Part shown: piece after piece, positions 1-5,449 of the stretch
Layout: the number at the start of each line of letters is the position of its first letter
Numbering within the stretch: the stretch's first letter is position 1
Origin: CAYLZO01 sp964387775
GTDB lineage: Bacteria; Chloroflexota; Anaerolineae; JAAYZQ01
DNA length: 8,242 nt
Direction of reading: 5' to 3'
NCBI GenBank assembly: GCA_964387775.1
Contig: CAYLZO010000232.1
Span: 1 to 8,242, forward strand
The notes under the pieces: generated by a model
Database searches by the model: none
What the model was told of the DNA's origin: nothing
What the model saw: only the letters and a program-made list of their open reading frames with translations
Program-made: the position numbers and the translations under genes

Positions 1-892
1 CCAGGTGATGCAGCTCCTTGTAGTCGAAGGGGTCGTAGGGCTCGGCGATGTGGATCTGCTTGCGCGGTTCGGTGATGCCGGCCATCTCGTAGGCCATGCG
101 CGCCGCGTTCTCCACGTAGCGCGGATAGGCCAGGTCGCGGTTGGTCCAGTAGGTCGTGTCCAGGTTCCAGCCCACGCCCTCGATCCACACCGGCTTGTCG
201 CTGATGCGCCGGGCCACGTGCTCGGCGGCCAGGACCAGCGCCACCGCGCCGTCGGTCACCGGGCTGACGTCCAGGCGCTGCACCGGCCAGGCCAGCACCG
301 GCGAATTGAGCACGTCCTCCAGCGTGATGTCCGCCTGGCCCAGCAGGCTGCACGGGTGGTCGGCGGCGTTGCGCTTGTTCTTGACCGACACCAGGGCGAT
401 GTCCTTCTTCTCGAGCCCGTAGGTGTGCATGTAGCGGTTCATCTCCATGGCAAAGATCCAGAGGAGATTGGGCTCCAAGGGGCGCTCGGTGGTGTGGTCA
501 AAGATGGTCAAGAAGGCGCCCTGGGGGTGAGGCTGGCAGGACGACATCTTTTCCTCGCAGACCACCACACAGATGTCGAACAGGCCCGAGGCCACGTGGT
601 ACCAACCGTGGATGGGCGTGAACACGCCCGTGCCGCCGCCCACGTAGCAACGCGTGTAGGGCTTGCGCCAGGCGCCTGATCCATCGGCCAGGTACTCGCC
701 CTTCATGTGCACCCCGTCGAAAGAGTCGGGGGCGGTGCCATGGACCACGCAGTCCACTTGATCCAACGTCAAATCACAATAATCCAAGGCCATCTTGGTG
801 GCCTCGAAGGATAACTCTTTGCCTGTCTCTTGGGCGCGGCGGACGAACTTGGTCATGCCGGCGCCGACGACGGCGACTTTTCTCATACTCAT
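1..892 (-). CDS. Thiolase-like protein (SCP2/acetyl-CoA acetyltransferase superfamily), 3' end outside window
   Basis: The first 297 residues are visible; the C-terminus runs off the left edge. The protein starts MSMRKVAVVGAG, as thiolase-fold proteins of the SCP2-like and archaeal type do, and continues with VASGLFD followed by EEKMS (about residues 100-116), VKNKRNA (170-176), DGAVALVLAAEHVA (214-227) and a D-PFDYKEL segment near 288-294. It is clearly paralogous to the protein encoded at 1409-2560. In a classical thiolase a cysteine precedes the TG/SG turn of the nucleophile loop; here the loop reads GGGTG (85-89), so the equivalent residue appears to be glycine. The nearest cysteine, Cys82, is four residues too early. 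Acyl-CoA substrates are expected but the reaction cannot be assigned, and claisen thiolase activity is doubtful. Start: ATG at 892 lies 4 nt from GGAGG; a second ATG at 886 lies 10 nt away and is equally possible. The family often has a DUF35 zinc-ribbon/OB partner, which could lie beyond the edge. Confidence 0.85.
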   Translation of the reverse strand, partial: MSMRKVAVVGAGMTKFVRRAQETGKELSFEATKMALDYCDLTLDQVDCVVHGTAPDSFDGVHMKGEYLADGSGAWRKPYTRCYVGGGTGVFTPIHGWYHVASGLFDICVVVCEEKMSSCQPHPQGAFLTIFDHTTERPLEPNLLWIFAMEMNRYMHTYGLEKKDIALVSVKNKRNAADHPCSLLGQADITLEDVLNSPVLAWPVQRLDVSPVTDGAVALVLAAEHVARRISDKPVWIEGVGWNLDTTYWTNRDLAYPRYVENAARMAYEMAGITEPRKQIHIAEPYDPFDYKELHHL

Positions 893-896
893 GATT

Positions 897-901
897 CCTC
901 C
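897..901 (-). promoter_or_regulatory. Ribosome binding site of the partial thiolase-like gene
   Basis: GGAGG on the minus strand, 4 nt before ATG 892 and 10 nt before the in-frame ATG 886. It supports initiation here but does not decide between the two. It lies just after the stop of the toxin remnant's C-terminal frame at 908. Confidence 0.6.
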
Positions 902-907
902 TTGAGT

Positions 908-1146
908 TCAATTCCAGCGAGTCTCGACCTTCGACTGGGCCGATGCCTCGATCTCGCGCAGCCACAACACGCGAATCACCGATTTGACCTTTTGGAATTC
1001 TGGATCGCCGGTTTGATCAGGTCGGTGACAATGTCCGCGCCCTCTTCCTCTTTGAAGTAGGTAAAAAGCGCATAGCTGTCCAACACATAGTGGTTGCGTT
1101 CAGCTTCACTGCGTTCGGAAAAACCGCTCTGTTCTGCCTCGATCAC
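908..1146 (-). pseudogene. PIN-domain (VapC-like) toxin remnant with an internal deletion
   Basis: The first part reads NHYVLDSYALFTYFKEEEGA, the start of a PIN ribonuclease domain with its first acidic residue (D in VLDS), in a frame that stops at 976. Before that stop the next frame takes over with TGDPEFQKVKSVIRVLWL (from about 1012), ending at a stop at 908. TGDPEF...WL is the typical C-terminal end of PIN toxins and carries a late acidic residue. A PIN domain is about 120-140 residues, so the central part is missing. The two ends are joined around 1005-1023 in different frames. The beginning is also uncertain: GTG at 1146 is in frame with VLDS. A GTG at 1109 overlaps the antitoxin stop by 4 nt, as expected for a toxin start, but is out of frame, which suggests a second small indel. 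It is almost certainly an inactive toxin. In-frame reading alone would give a 56-residue protein (976-1146). Confidence 0.7.
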
Positions 1147-1384
1147 GGTTCGTTTCCCTTTCTCGCTCTGCGGCCCTTTCGCGTAACAGCGCATCGACGA
1201 GCGATGGCCCGCCGGCGTACTTGCCCCTCGTCTCCTCGATGAGGGCAAGCAGGCTTGCCTGTCCGGTTTTGGGTGTGTCTTGGCGCTCTTGCAGCATCTC
1301 GAGAACTACCTCGTACATTTCCGGTGATAGAGACAGGGTTCGTCCCTGGGGTGTGATCAGTTGAGCAGTTCGAGCTGTTGGCAT
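1106..1384 (-). CDS. Small antitoxin-like protein upstream of the PIN toxin remnant
   Basis: This protein of 92 residues begins MPTARTAQLITPQGRTLSLS, with a short beta-rich N-terminus, then a helix (EMYEVVLEMLQE, about 23-33), the segment EETRGKYAGGPSLVDALL (50-67) and a very charged Arg/Glu tail (68-83). The layout of a DNA-binding-like N-terminus and a charged C-terminal tail, directly before and overlapping a PIN toxin fragment, is that of a VapB-type antitoxin. I infer this role mainly from position; the exact antitoxin family is not recognised. Start: ATG 1384 is preferred over the in-frame ATG 1399, because GGAGG lies 8 nt upstream of it. The gene begins only 24 nt after the stop of the upstream thiolase-like gene, so it is probably read from the same transcript. 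If its toxin is dead it is an orphan antitoxin. Confidence 0.65.
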   Translation of the reverse strand: MPTARTAQLITPQGRTLSLSPEMYEVVLEMLQERQDTPKTGQASLLALIEETRGKYAGGPSLVDALLRERAAERERETNRDRGRTERFFRTQ

Positions 1385-1408
1385 TCGATATACCTCCACA
1401 TCCTCAAC

Positions 1409-2560
1409 TCAGTTACTCAGCACGACGGCCGCGCCGCTCGTCGTCGGCACGCCGCGCCAGCCAAAGGCCAGGCCGGTTTCGACGTCGGGCAGTTGCCTCG
1501 GTCCCGCCGAGCCCCGCAGTTGCAAAACCACGTTGACGACGGAGCGCAGCCCCGAAGCGTCCAGCAGGTGGCCGCAGCCCAGGCTGCCGCCCGAGACGTT
1601 GACCGGCAGGTAGCCGCCCACGTCGGTGATGCCCTCTTTGGCCAAGATGCCGGCCTCGCCGAACTGGCAGAAGCCCAGCGCCTCCAGGTGCTGCAATTCC
1701 TTGTAGGAGTAGGTGTCGTCGATCTCGGCGAAATCGATCTCGGCCATGGGATTGCCGATGCCGGCCATGCGGTAAGCCATCCTGCCCGCCTCCTCGGCAT
1801 AGATGGCCCGGCCCCAGGCCCGCGTCTCCAGGCTCGGCGCGTCGTTGCACCAGCCGATGCCGTCGATCCAGATGGGCAGGTGGCTGAGGCTCTCGGCCAC
1901 GTCGCCGGCGGCCAGCACGAGGACGATAGCGCCGTCGGCGTGATGGCTGATGTCCTCTTTGGTCAGGGGGTAGGAGACGAATTCTGAGCCGAGGACGTCC
2001 TCCGGCTCCAGGTTTTCGCCGTAGGCCGCCACGGGATTGTAGAGGGCGTTGCGCTTGTTCTTGGCCACCACGGCCGCACACTGCTCGCGGGTGGCGCCGC
2101 TGGCCCACAGGTAGCGCGTCATCTCCAGGCCGGCGATGAACACGGGGTTGGCCGCTAGAGGGCGGTTGAGCACGGGGTCCATGGCGTAGGCGGTGATGTA
2201 GGGCAGGGTCAGAATGTTCGACGCCTTGCTGTGGGCTTCCACGACCACGATGTCGAACAGGCCGCTGGCGATCTGCATGGTTGCCGTCGCCAGGCCGTGG
2301 ATGCCCTCGCCGGGGATGGTGACGTTGGGCTTGAGCAGCCCGCCGAGCTGGTCGGGCACGTACTCGTCGAAAATGCTGGTCCCCTCGATAAAGTCCTCGG
2401 CCACCGTGACAAAGCTGTCCACGTCGCGGCGGGGGTCAATGCCGGCGTCCTCGTAGGCCTTGACCGCCGCCTCGTACATCATCTCTTTGTACGAGACCTC
2501 GGGCGAGAGGGGACGGAAACTGGTGTAGCCGATGCCCACGATTGCTACATTTCGTGACAT
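1409..2560 (-). CDS. Thiolase-like protein (SCP2/acetyl-CoA acetyltransferase superfamily)
   Basis: A complete protein of 383 residues, the usual length for SCP2-like thiolases. Seen: MSRNVAIVGIGYTSF at the N-terminus; IHGLATATMQIASGLFDIVV (87-106) where the nucleophile helix should be; KNKRNA (168-172); DGAIVLVLAAGDVAE (209-223); EIDDTYSYKELQHLEALGFC (279-298); and the C-terminal NVSGGSLGCGH (321-331), which keeps the active-site-type GH histidine. The loop before the nucleophile helix reads PGEG (83-86) with no cysteine, and the C-terminal cysteine motif of classical thiolases is replaced by GWRGVPTTSGAAVV. Acyl-CoA binding and C-C bond chemistry are plausible; ordinary acetyl-CoA acetyltransferase activity is not supported. 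Start: ATG 2560 with GGAGG 5 nt upstream; a longer in-frame reading to 2614 would translate a repeat and is rejected. It lies upstream of its paralogue at 1-892 and may form a heteromer with it. Confidence 0.9.
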   Translation of the reverse strand: MSRNVAIVGIGYTSFRPLSPEVSYKEMMYEAAVKAYEDAGIDPRRDVDSFVTVAEDFIEGTSIFDEYVPDQLGGLLKPNVTIPGEGIHGLATATMQIASGLFDIVVVEAHSKASNILTLPYITAYAMDPVLNRPLAANPVFIAGLEMTRYLWASGATREQCAAVVAKNKRNALYNPVAAYGENLEPEDVLGSEFVSYPLTKEDISHHADGAIVLVLAAGDVAESLSHLPIWIDGIGWCNDAPSLETRAWGRAIYAEEAGRMAYRMAGIGNPMAEIDFAEIDDTYSYKELQHLEALGFCQFGEAGILAKEGITDVGGYLPVNVSGGSLGCGHLLDASGLRSVVNVVLQLRGSAGPRQLPDVETGLAFGWRGVPTTSGAAVVLSN

Positions 2561-2565
2561 TCTTG

Positions 2566-2570
2566 CCTCC
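2566..2570 (-). promoter_or_regulatory. Ribosome binding site deciding the thiolase-like gene start
   Basis: GGAGG on the minus strand, 5 nt before ATG 2560. It fixes the start at MSRNVAIV rather than the 18-residue longer in-frame reading. Confidence 0.75.
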
Positions 2571-2575
2571 TTGTG

Positions 2576-2615
2576 AATGACCAATGACCAAGGACGAATG
2601 ACCAAGTTGGCCATT
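2576..2615. repeat. TTGGTCATT direct repeats with an inverted copy
   Basis: On the plus strand AATGACCAA occurs at 2576-2584, 2583-2591 and 2597-2605. The last copy is followed after one base by TTGGCCATT (2607-2615), giving a near-perfect palindrome of 9-bp arms with one mismatch. The cluster lies in the leader of the thiolase-like gene, just upstream of its ribosome binding site. It could be an operator or part of a dispersed intergenic repeat; the window contains no second copy that would decide. Confidence 0.6.
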
Positions 2616-2659
2616 GGCGTCTGACCAATCCTCTTTGATTCCGATAAAACTACGTTGTT

Positions 2660-3166
2660 TCATCTTTTTTGGCTGGGTATCACCTCCTTGGCTTTCATCA
2701 CGGCGTGGTAGCCCACACGCAGATTGTCGGGATTGATATCGTGGAAAGGGACCCACTTGGGGACACCACAGGGTTCGTCGGTTGGCTCTGGTCGGTAGGG
2801 AGCGATGCGCAAATCGCCATCTGCAATGTCCACGTGATAGTAGAAAACTAGAATGTGCCATGGCAGCGTCTCGTGTTCTGTCCACTGAAAGAAACGTTCC
2901 TCAAACTGAAGCAGTTTACCGGGCCGAACAAGCAAACCTGTTTCTTCCTGAAACTCCCGGTGGAGCGCATCTGGCAGCAGTTCACCCGGCTCGACCCCAC
3001 CGCCAGGTAACTCCCATCGGCCATTGAGTCGGTTTGGTAGCAGCAGTATTCGATCATCGTGGATGGCGATGCCATACACAGTAGGGCGGAAGACCAAAGC
3101 CGCGCGGGGAACAGCTATCGATTGGCCGTACAGGGTGTTGCAAAGAACACTATCTGATTTGGGCAA
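2660..3166 (-). CDS. NUDIX hydrolase
   Basis: A protein of 168 residues with a perfect NUDIX box: the pattern G-x5-E-x7-R-E-U-x-E-E-x-G-U is matched by GGVEPGELLPDALHREF continuing QEETGL (around residues 57-79). The Glu residues bind the divalent metal needed to hydrolyse nucleoside-diphosphate-linked substrates. It begins with about 28 extra residues before the domain's first strand (VYGIAIHDDRILLLPN), followed by WELPGG just before the box. The substrate is not predictable; the family covers damaged nucleotides, nucleotide sugars, ADP-ribose and others. Start: TTG 3166, chosen because AAGGAG lies exactly 6 nt upstream. It is 136 nt from the DUF2442 gene and 99 nt from the thiolase-like gene, so it may be transcribed separately. 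A link to the thiolases is not evident. Confidence 0.9.
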   Translation of the reverse strand: MPKSDSVLCNTLYGQSIAVPRAALVFRPTVYGIAIHDDRILLLPNRLNGRWELPGGGVEPGELLPDALHREFQEETGLLVRPGKLLQFEERFFQWTEHETLPWHILVFYYHVDIADGDLRIAPYRPEPTDEPCGVPKWVPFHDINPDNLRVGYHAVMKAKEVIPSQKR

Positions 3167-3172
3167 AGCTGA

Positions 3173-3178
3173 CTCCTT
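3173..3178 (-). promoter_or_regulatory. Ribosome binding site supporting a TTG start
   Basis: AAGGAG on the minus strand, 6 nt before TTG 3166. This spacing is ideal and is the reason for calling the unusual TTG start of the NUDIX gene. Confidence 0.7.
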
Positions 3179-3184
3179 GCGTCA

Positions 3185-3200
3185 TGCCGGTAATCCGGCA
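3185..3200. other. Short hairpin in the NUDIX gene leader
   Basis: TGCCGG and CCGGCA form a 6-bp perfect stem with a 4-nt loop, located between the DUF2442 gene and the NUDIX ribosome binding site. No T-run follows on the minus strand, so it is a weak terminator candidate at best. The rest of 3167-3302 shows no convincing promoter. Confidence 0.35.
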
Positions 3201-3302
3201 ACACGCGTACTGGTCAGGATGATGTTGCGCAGGCAAGTTTGAAGATTTCTCGCCTATGCGTTGGCGTTCCGCTGCTGGCATCCCACCTGGATTCTGGCCT
3301 GG

Positions 3303-3617
3303 TCATGGGGTAGTTAGAAGGGATTCAAGATGTGTTGTTTCTGGGTTCCTTGTGGTTGCATCCTGCCCATTGCGCCGTGTACCTTTGGCCACCAGGTACC
3401 CGATAGACAGGTCTTCGTCTACAGCGGGCCAGTGCATACCGGCGCGTGGACCAATCCATTCCCAATCTTCGAGCAGTGAGGGGTGAACGAGCCGCAGGCG
3501 TTCTGAGGCGTCAGCCAGGGAGCACTCGTACACCTGCCCATCTTGGAGCGTGATCTCGACTGTTCTCTTGGCGCCGTCAACCCTTGCTGTTGTAGCGCTC
3601 AGAAATGTATCATACAT
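3303..3617 (-). CDS. DUF2442 family protein (putative antitoxin-type partner of DUF4160)
   Basis: A protein of 104 residues. The core shows the DUF2442 pattern: TVEITLQDGQVYECSLAD (about 19-36) with the 'DGR/DGQ' turn, RLRLVHPSLLEDWEWIG (40-56), and the hallmark GMHWPAVDEDLSIGYL (60-75). About 25 residues after the core form a polar, Thr/Arg-rich tail that is unusual for the family and is probably disordered. ATG 3617 overlaps the end of the DUF4160 gene by 8 nt and has GGAGG 5 nt upstream inside that gene, so the two are translated together. Pairs of DUF4160 and DUF2442 genes are common in bacterial genomes and have been suggested to be toxin-antitoxin-like. The molecular function is not established here, and I infer only that they work as a pair. 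Confidence 0.85.
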   Translation of the reverse strand: MYDTFLSATTARVDGAKRTVEITLQDGQVYECSLADASERLRLVHPSLLEDWEWIGPRAGMHWPAVDEDLSIGYLVAKGTRRNGQDATTRNPETTHLESLLTTP

Positions 3618-3855
3618 TGTGTCCTCCGCAAAACTCGTTCCAGCGGGCGATGATGTAAGCTTGGTTTGTCTCTACAATCCGCAGGATACGCTGTTCTTCG
3701 TGCGTGCCAAAACCCACCGATTTGGAAATGCTCAACGTCTCAACCCACACCTTGGCCAGACCTCCGCCACGGGTCACATGAACATGAATAGGTTCGGGAC
3801 AGTCAGCAGCGTAGAAGAAGAAGCGAAAATCCTCGACCCGTAGCACTGTCGGCAT
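3610..3855 (-). CDS. DUF4160 family protein (first gene of a DUF4160-DUF2442 pair)
   Basis: A protein of 81 residues matching DUF4160 over its whole length: MPTVLRVEDFRFFFYAADC (1-19), the conserved EPIHVHV (21-27, with two histidines that look functional), GGLAKVWVETLSIS (30-43), and a C-terminal helix EEQRILRIVETNQAYIIARW ending near residue 74. Start: ATG 3855 has AGGGG 5 nt upstream; the in-frame ATG 3879 would leave almost no leader after the promoter and is less likely. It is the first gene after a good sigma-70 promoter and overlaps the DUF2442 gene by 8 nt. The family's biochemical activity is not known to me; which partner would be the toxin cannot be decided from sequence. Confidence 0.85.
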   Translation of the reverse strand: MPTVLRVEDFRFFFYAADCPEPIHVHVTRGGGLAKVWVETLSISKSVGFGTHEEQRILRIVETNQAYIIARWNEFCGGHNV

Positions 3856-3890
3856 GGCAGCCCCTTTCGCAAGCAGCAATCTACTATTCT

Positions 3891-3919
3891 ATTCTACACC
3901 AAAATCGCCCCGTTGTAAA
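3891..3919 (-). promoter_or_regulatory. Sigma-70-type promoter of the DUF4160-DUF2442 pair
   Basis: On the minus strand a -35 box TTTACA (3919-3914; 5 of 6 consensus bases) and a -10 box TAGAAT (3896-3891; 5 of 6) are separated by exactly 17 nt. The transcript would begin near 3884, about 30 nt before ATG 3855. The region is notably AT-richer than its surroundings. Confidence 0.7.
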
Positions 3920-3934
3920 CTCGTTCATAAAGAG

Positions 3935-3963
3935 ACAGGCGGGATACCGAGTATCCCGCCTGT
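3935..3963 (-). terminator. Hairpin terminator after the cyclic 2,3-DPG synthetase-like gene
   Basis: ACAGGCGGGATAC and GTATCCCGCCTGT form a perfect 13-bp stem with a 3-nt loop, starting 8 nt after the stop codon. On the minus strand it is followed by TCTCTTTAT, a moderately T-rich tail, so it fits an intrinsic terminator. It separates the gene from the DUF4160 promoter. Confidence 0.8.
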
Positions 3964-3971
3964 GGTTTCAG

Positions 3972-5291
3972 CTATTTGCCGAACCTGCCCGCCAGAATCT
4001 CTTCCAGCGTCGGCTTGCCGATGACCTGGAGTTCGTAGCGCACCCGGTCGGCCGGATGCTGGATGTCCACTACGCGCCGCAGGTCGATGGGCGTGCCGAT
4101 GATGACCAGATCGACCGGTGTCGCGTTGATGGTCTTTTCCAGGTCACAGATCTGTTCCTCGCCGTAGCCCATGGCCGGCAGCACTGCGCCCGTCGTCGGG
4201 TATTTCCCGAACGTCTCGGCGATAGAGCCGACGGCGTAGGGGCGCGGATCGACGATCTCGGCGGCGCCAAAGCGCTGGGCGGCCACGTAACCCGCGCCGT
4301 AGGCCATCTCGCCATGGGTCAGCGTCGGGCCGTCCTCCACGACCAGTACCCGCTTGTCGGCGATGGCCGCCGCGTCGTCGACGAAAATGGGCGAGGCCGC
4401 CTCGACGATGGTCGCGCCGGGGTTGACCGAGCGCACGTTGTCGCGTACCTGGGCGATGCCGGCCAGGTCGGCGGTGTCGATCTTGTTCAGCACCACCACG
4501 TCGGCAGCGCGCAAGTTGCTCTCGCCGGGGTAGTAGGTCAGCTCGTGGCCAGGCCGGTGCGGATCGGCCACGGTGATGTGCAGGTCGGGCTGGTAGAAGG
4601 GCAGGTCGTTGTTGCCGCCGTCCCAGACAATGACGTCGGCCTCCTTCTCGGCTTCGCGCAGGATGGCCTCATAGTCCACGCCGGCGTAAACCACCACCCC
4701 CCGGTCGATGTGGGGCTCGTACTCCTCGCGCTCTTCGATAGTGCAGTCGTGGCGGTCCAGGTCGTCGTAATTGGCAAAGCGCTGGACTTTTTGGGCCACC
4801 AGGTCACCGTAGGGCATAGGGTGGCGGATGGCGACGACCTTGTGGCCCAGCTTTTGCAGGGCGTCACAGACGTGGCGCGTGGTCTGGCTCTTGCCGCTGC
4901 CGGTGCGCACGGCACAGACGGCGACCACCGGCTTGCTGCTTTTGAGCATGGTGTGGCGGGTGCCCAGCAGCCGGAAATCGGCGCTGGCCGCCAGCACCTG
5001 CGAAGCCTTGTGCATGACGTACTCGTGCGACACGTCCGAGTAGGAAAACACCACCTGGCTGATGGTGTGCTCTTTGATGAGGTCCACCAGGTTCTCTTCG
5101 GGATGGATGGGGATGCCCTCGGGATAGAGGCTGCCGGCCAACTCGGCAGGATAGACCCGCCCCTCGATGTTTGGGATCTGGGTGGCGGTAAAGGCCACTA
5201 CATCGTATCTCTCGCGATCGCGAAAGAATGTGTTAAAGTTGTGAAAATCGCGCCCGGCGGCGCCCATGATGATCACACGGATGCGTGACAT
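3972..5291 (-). CDS. Cyclic 2,3-diphosphoglycerate synthetase family P-loop NTPase
   Basis: A protein of 439 residues. Order seen: N-terminal Rossmann-like part IIMGAAGRDFHNFN (7-20); P-loop VRTGSGKS (128-135) with the following QTTR; VWDGGNND (222-229), a family-typical acidic/Asn motif; NKID (269-272), a guanine-specificity-type motif; and a C-terminal part with AGYVAAQRFGAAEIVDPRP and VDLVIIGTPIDL. This architecture is that of the family named after the methanogen enzyme that makes cyclic 2,3-diphosphoglycerate, an ATP-dependent intramolecular phosphoanhydride formation. Bacterial homologues are often annotated only as GTPases, and whether this one makes cDPG is open. The Walker A lacks the usual leading Gly/Ala at its first position. 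Start: ATG 5291 with AAGGAGG 9 nt upstream; a longer reading to 5354 is rejected. It sits alone between a repeat-filled spacer and a terminator. Confidence 0.85.
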   Translation of the reverse strand: MSRIRVIIMGAAGRDFHNFNTFFRDRERYDVVAFTATQIPNIEGRVYPAELAGSLYPEGIPIHPEENLVDLIKEHTISQVVFSYSDVSHEYVMHKASQVLAASADFRLLGTRHTMLKSSKPVVAVCAVRTGSGKSQTTRHVCDALQKLGHKVVAIRHPMPYGDLVAQKVQRFANYDDLDRHDCTIEEREEYEPHIDRGVVVYAGVDYEAILREAEKEADVIVWDGGNNDLPFYQPDLHITVADPHRPGHELTYYPGESNLRAADVVVLNKIDTADLAGIAQVRDNVRSVNPGATIVEAASPIFVDDAAAIADKRVLVVEDGPTLTHGEMAYGAGYVAAQRFGAAEIVDPRPYAVGSIAETFGKYPTTGAVLPAMGYGEEQICDLEKTINATPVDLVIIGTPIDLRRVVDIQHPADRVRYELQVIGKPTLEEILAGRFGK

Positions 5292-5300
5292 AATTCGACT

Positions 5301-5307
5301 CCTCCTT
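5301..5307 (-). promoter_or_regulatory. Ribosome binding site fixing the start of the P-loop gene
   Basis: AAGGAGG on the minus strand, 9 nt before ATG 5291, rules out the 21-codon longer in-frame reading that begins at 5354. Confidence 0.7.
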
Positions 5308-5340
5308 GACTTGTCTTTTGTGTTGTTTGCCGTATGATGC

Positions 5341-5356
5341 GGGTGTAGGGGCACCC
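5341..5356. other. Short GGGTG/CACCC hairpin between tatC and the P-loop gene
   Basis: A 5-bp GC-only stem (GGGTG ... CACCC) with a 6-nt loop. It has no T-run on either side and is too weak to call a terminator. No clear -35/-10 pair is visible in the 5308-5362 leader. Confidence 0.25.
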
Positions 5357-5362
5357 TCTTTT

Positions 5363-5449
5363 AGGTTAAGGGTTGAGGTTGAGGTTGAGAACGTTTGGCC
5401 TCAGCCTCAACCTTGACCCTCAGCCTCAACCTTAACCCTCAACCTTGAC
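5363..5449. repeat. Degenerate GGTTGAG repeats in inverted arrangement
   Basis: On the plus strand, GGTTAAG and three GGTTGA units (5364-5389) are followed by about 10 nt and then by CTCAACC / TTGACC / CTCAGCC / TTAACC units on the opposite orientation (5400-5449). The inner 19 nt of the arms pair fully if G-U wobbles are allowed in a plus-strand RNA, and with three mismatches in a minus-strand RNA. The array touches the tatC stop codon. It may act as a transcription end or be an intergenic repeat element. Confidence 0.6.

Noticed and set aside
5..679. A 224-codon open frame on the plus strand
   Set aside because: It lies opposite the partial thiolase-like gene, whose minus-strand reading has clear family motifs; the plus-strand protein is low-complexity.
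1361..1987. A 208-codon open frame on the plus strand
   Set aside because: It is antisense to the complete thiolase-like gene, with no ribosome binding site or domain.
2436..2885. A 149-codon minus-strand frame across the NUDIX-thiolase junction
   Set aside because: It reads the two real genes out of frame, spans their intergenic repeat and has no motif.
4056..5288. A 410-codon open frame on the plus strand
   Set aside because: It is antisense to the P-loop gene in a GC-rich codon pattern. Its translation is rich in Val, Gly, His and Asp with no recognisable domain, while the minus strand has a conserved family.
5363..5449. Possible CRISPR or telomere-like array
   Set aside because: The units are 6-7 nt, degenerate, without spacers, and switch orientation in the middle.
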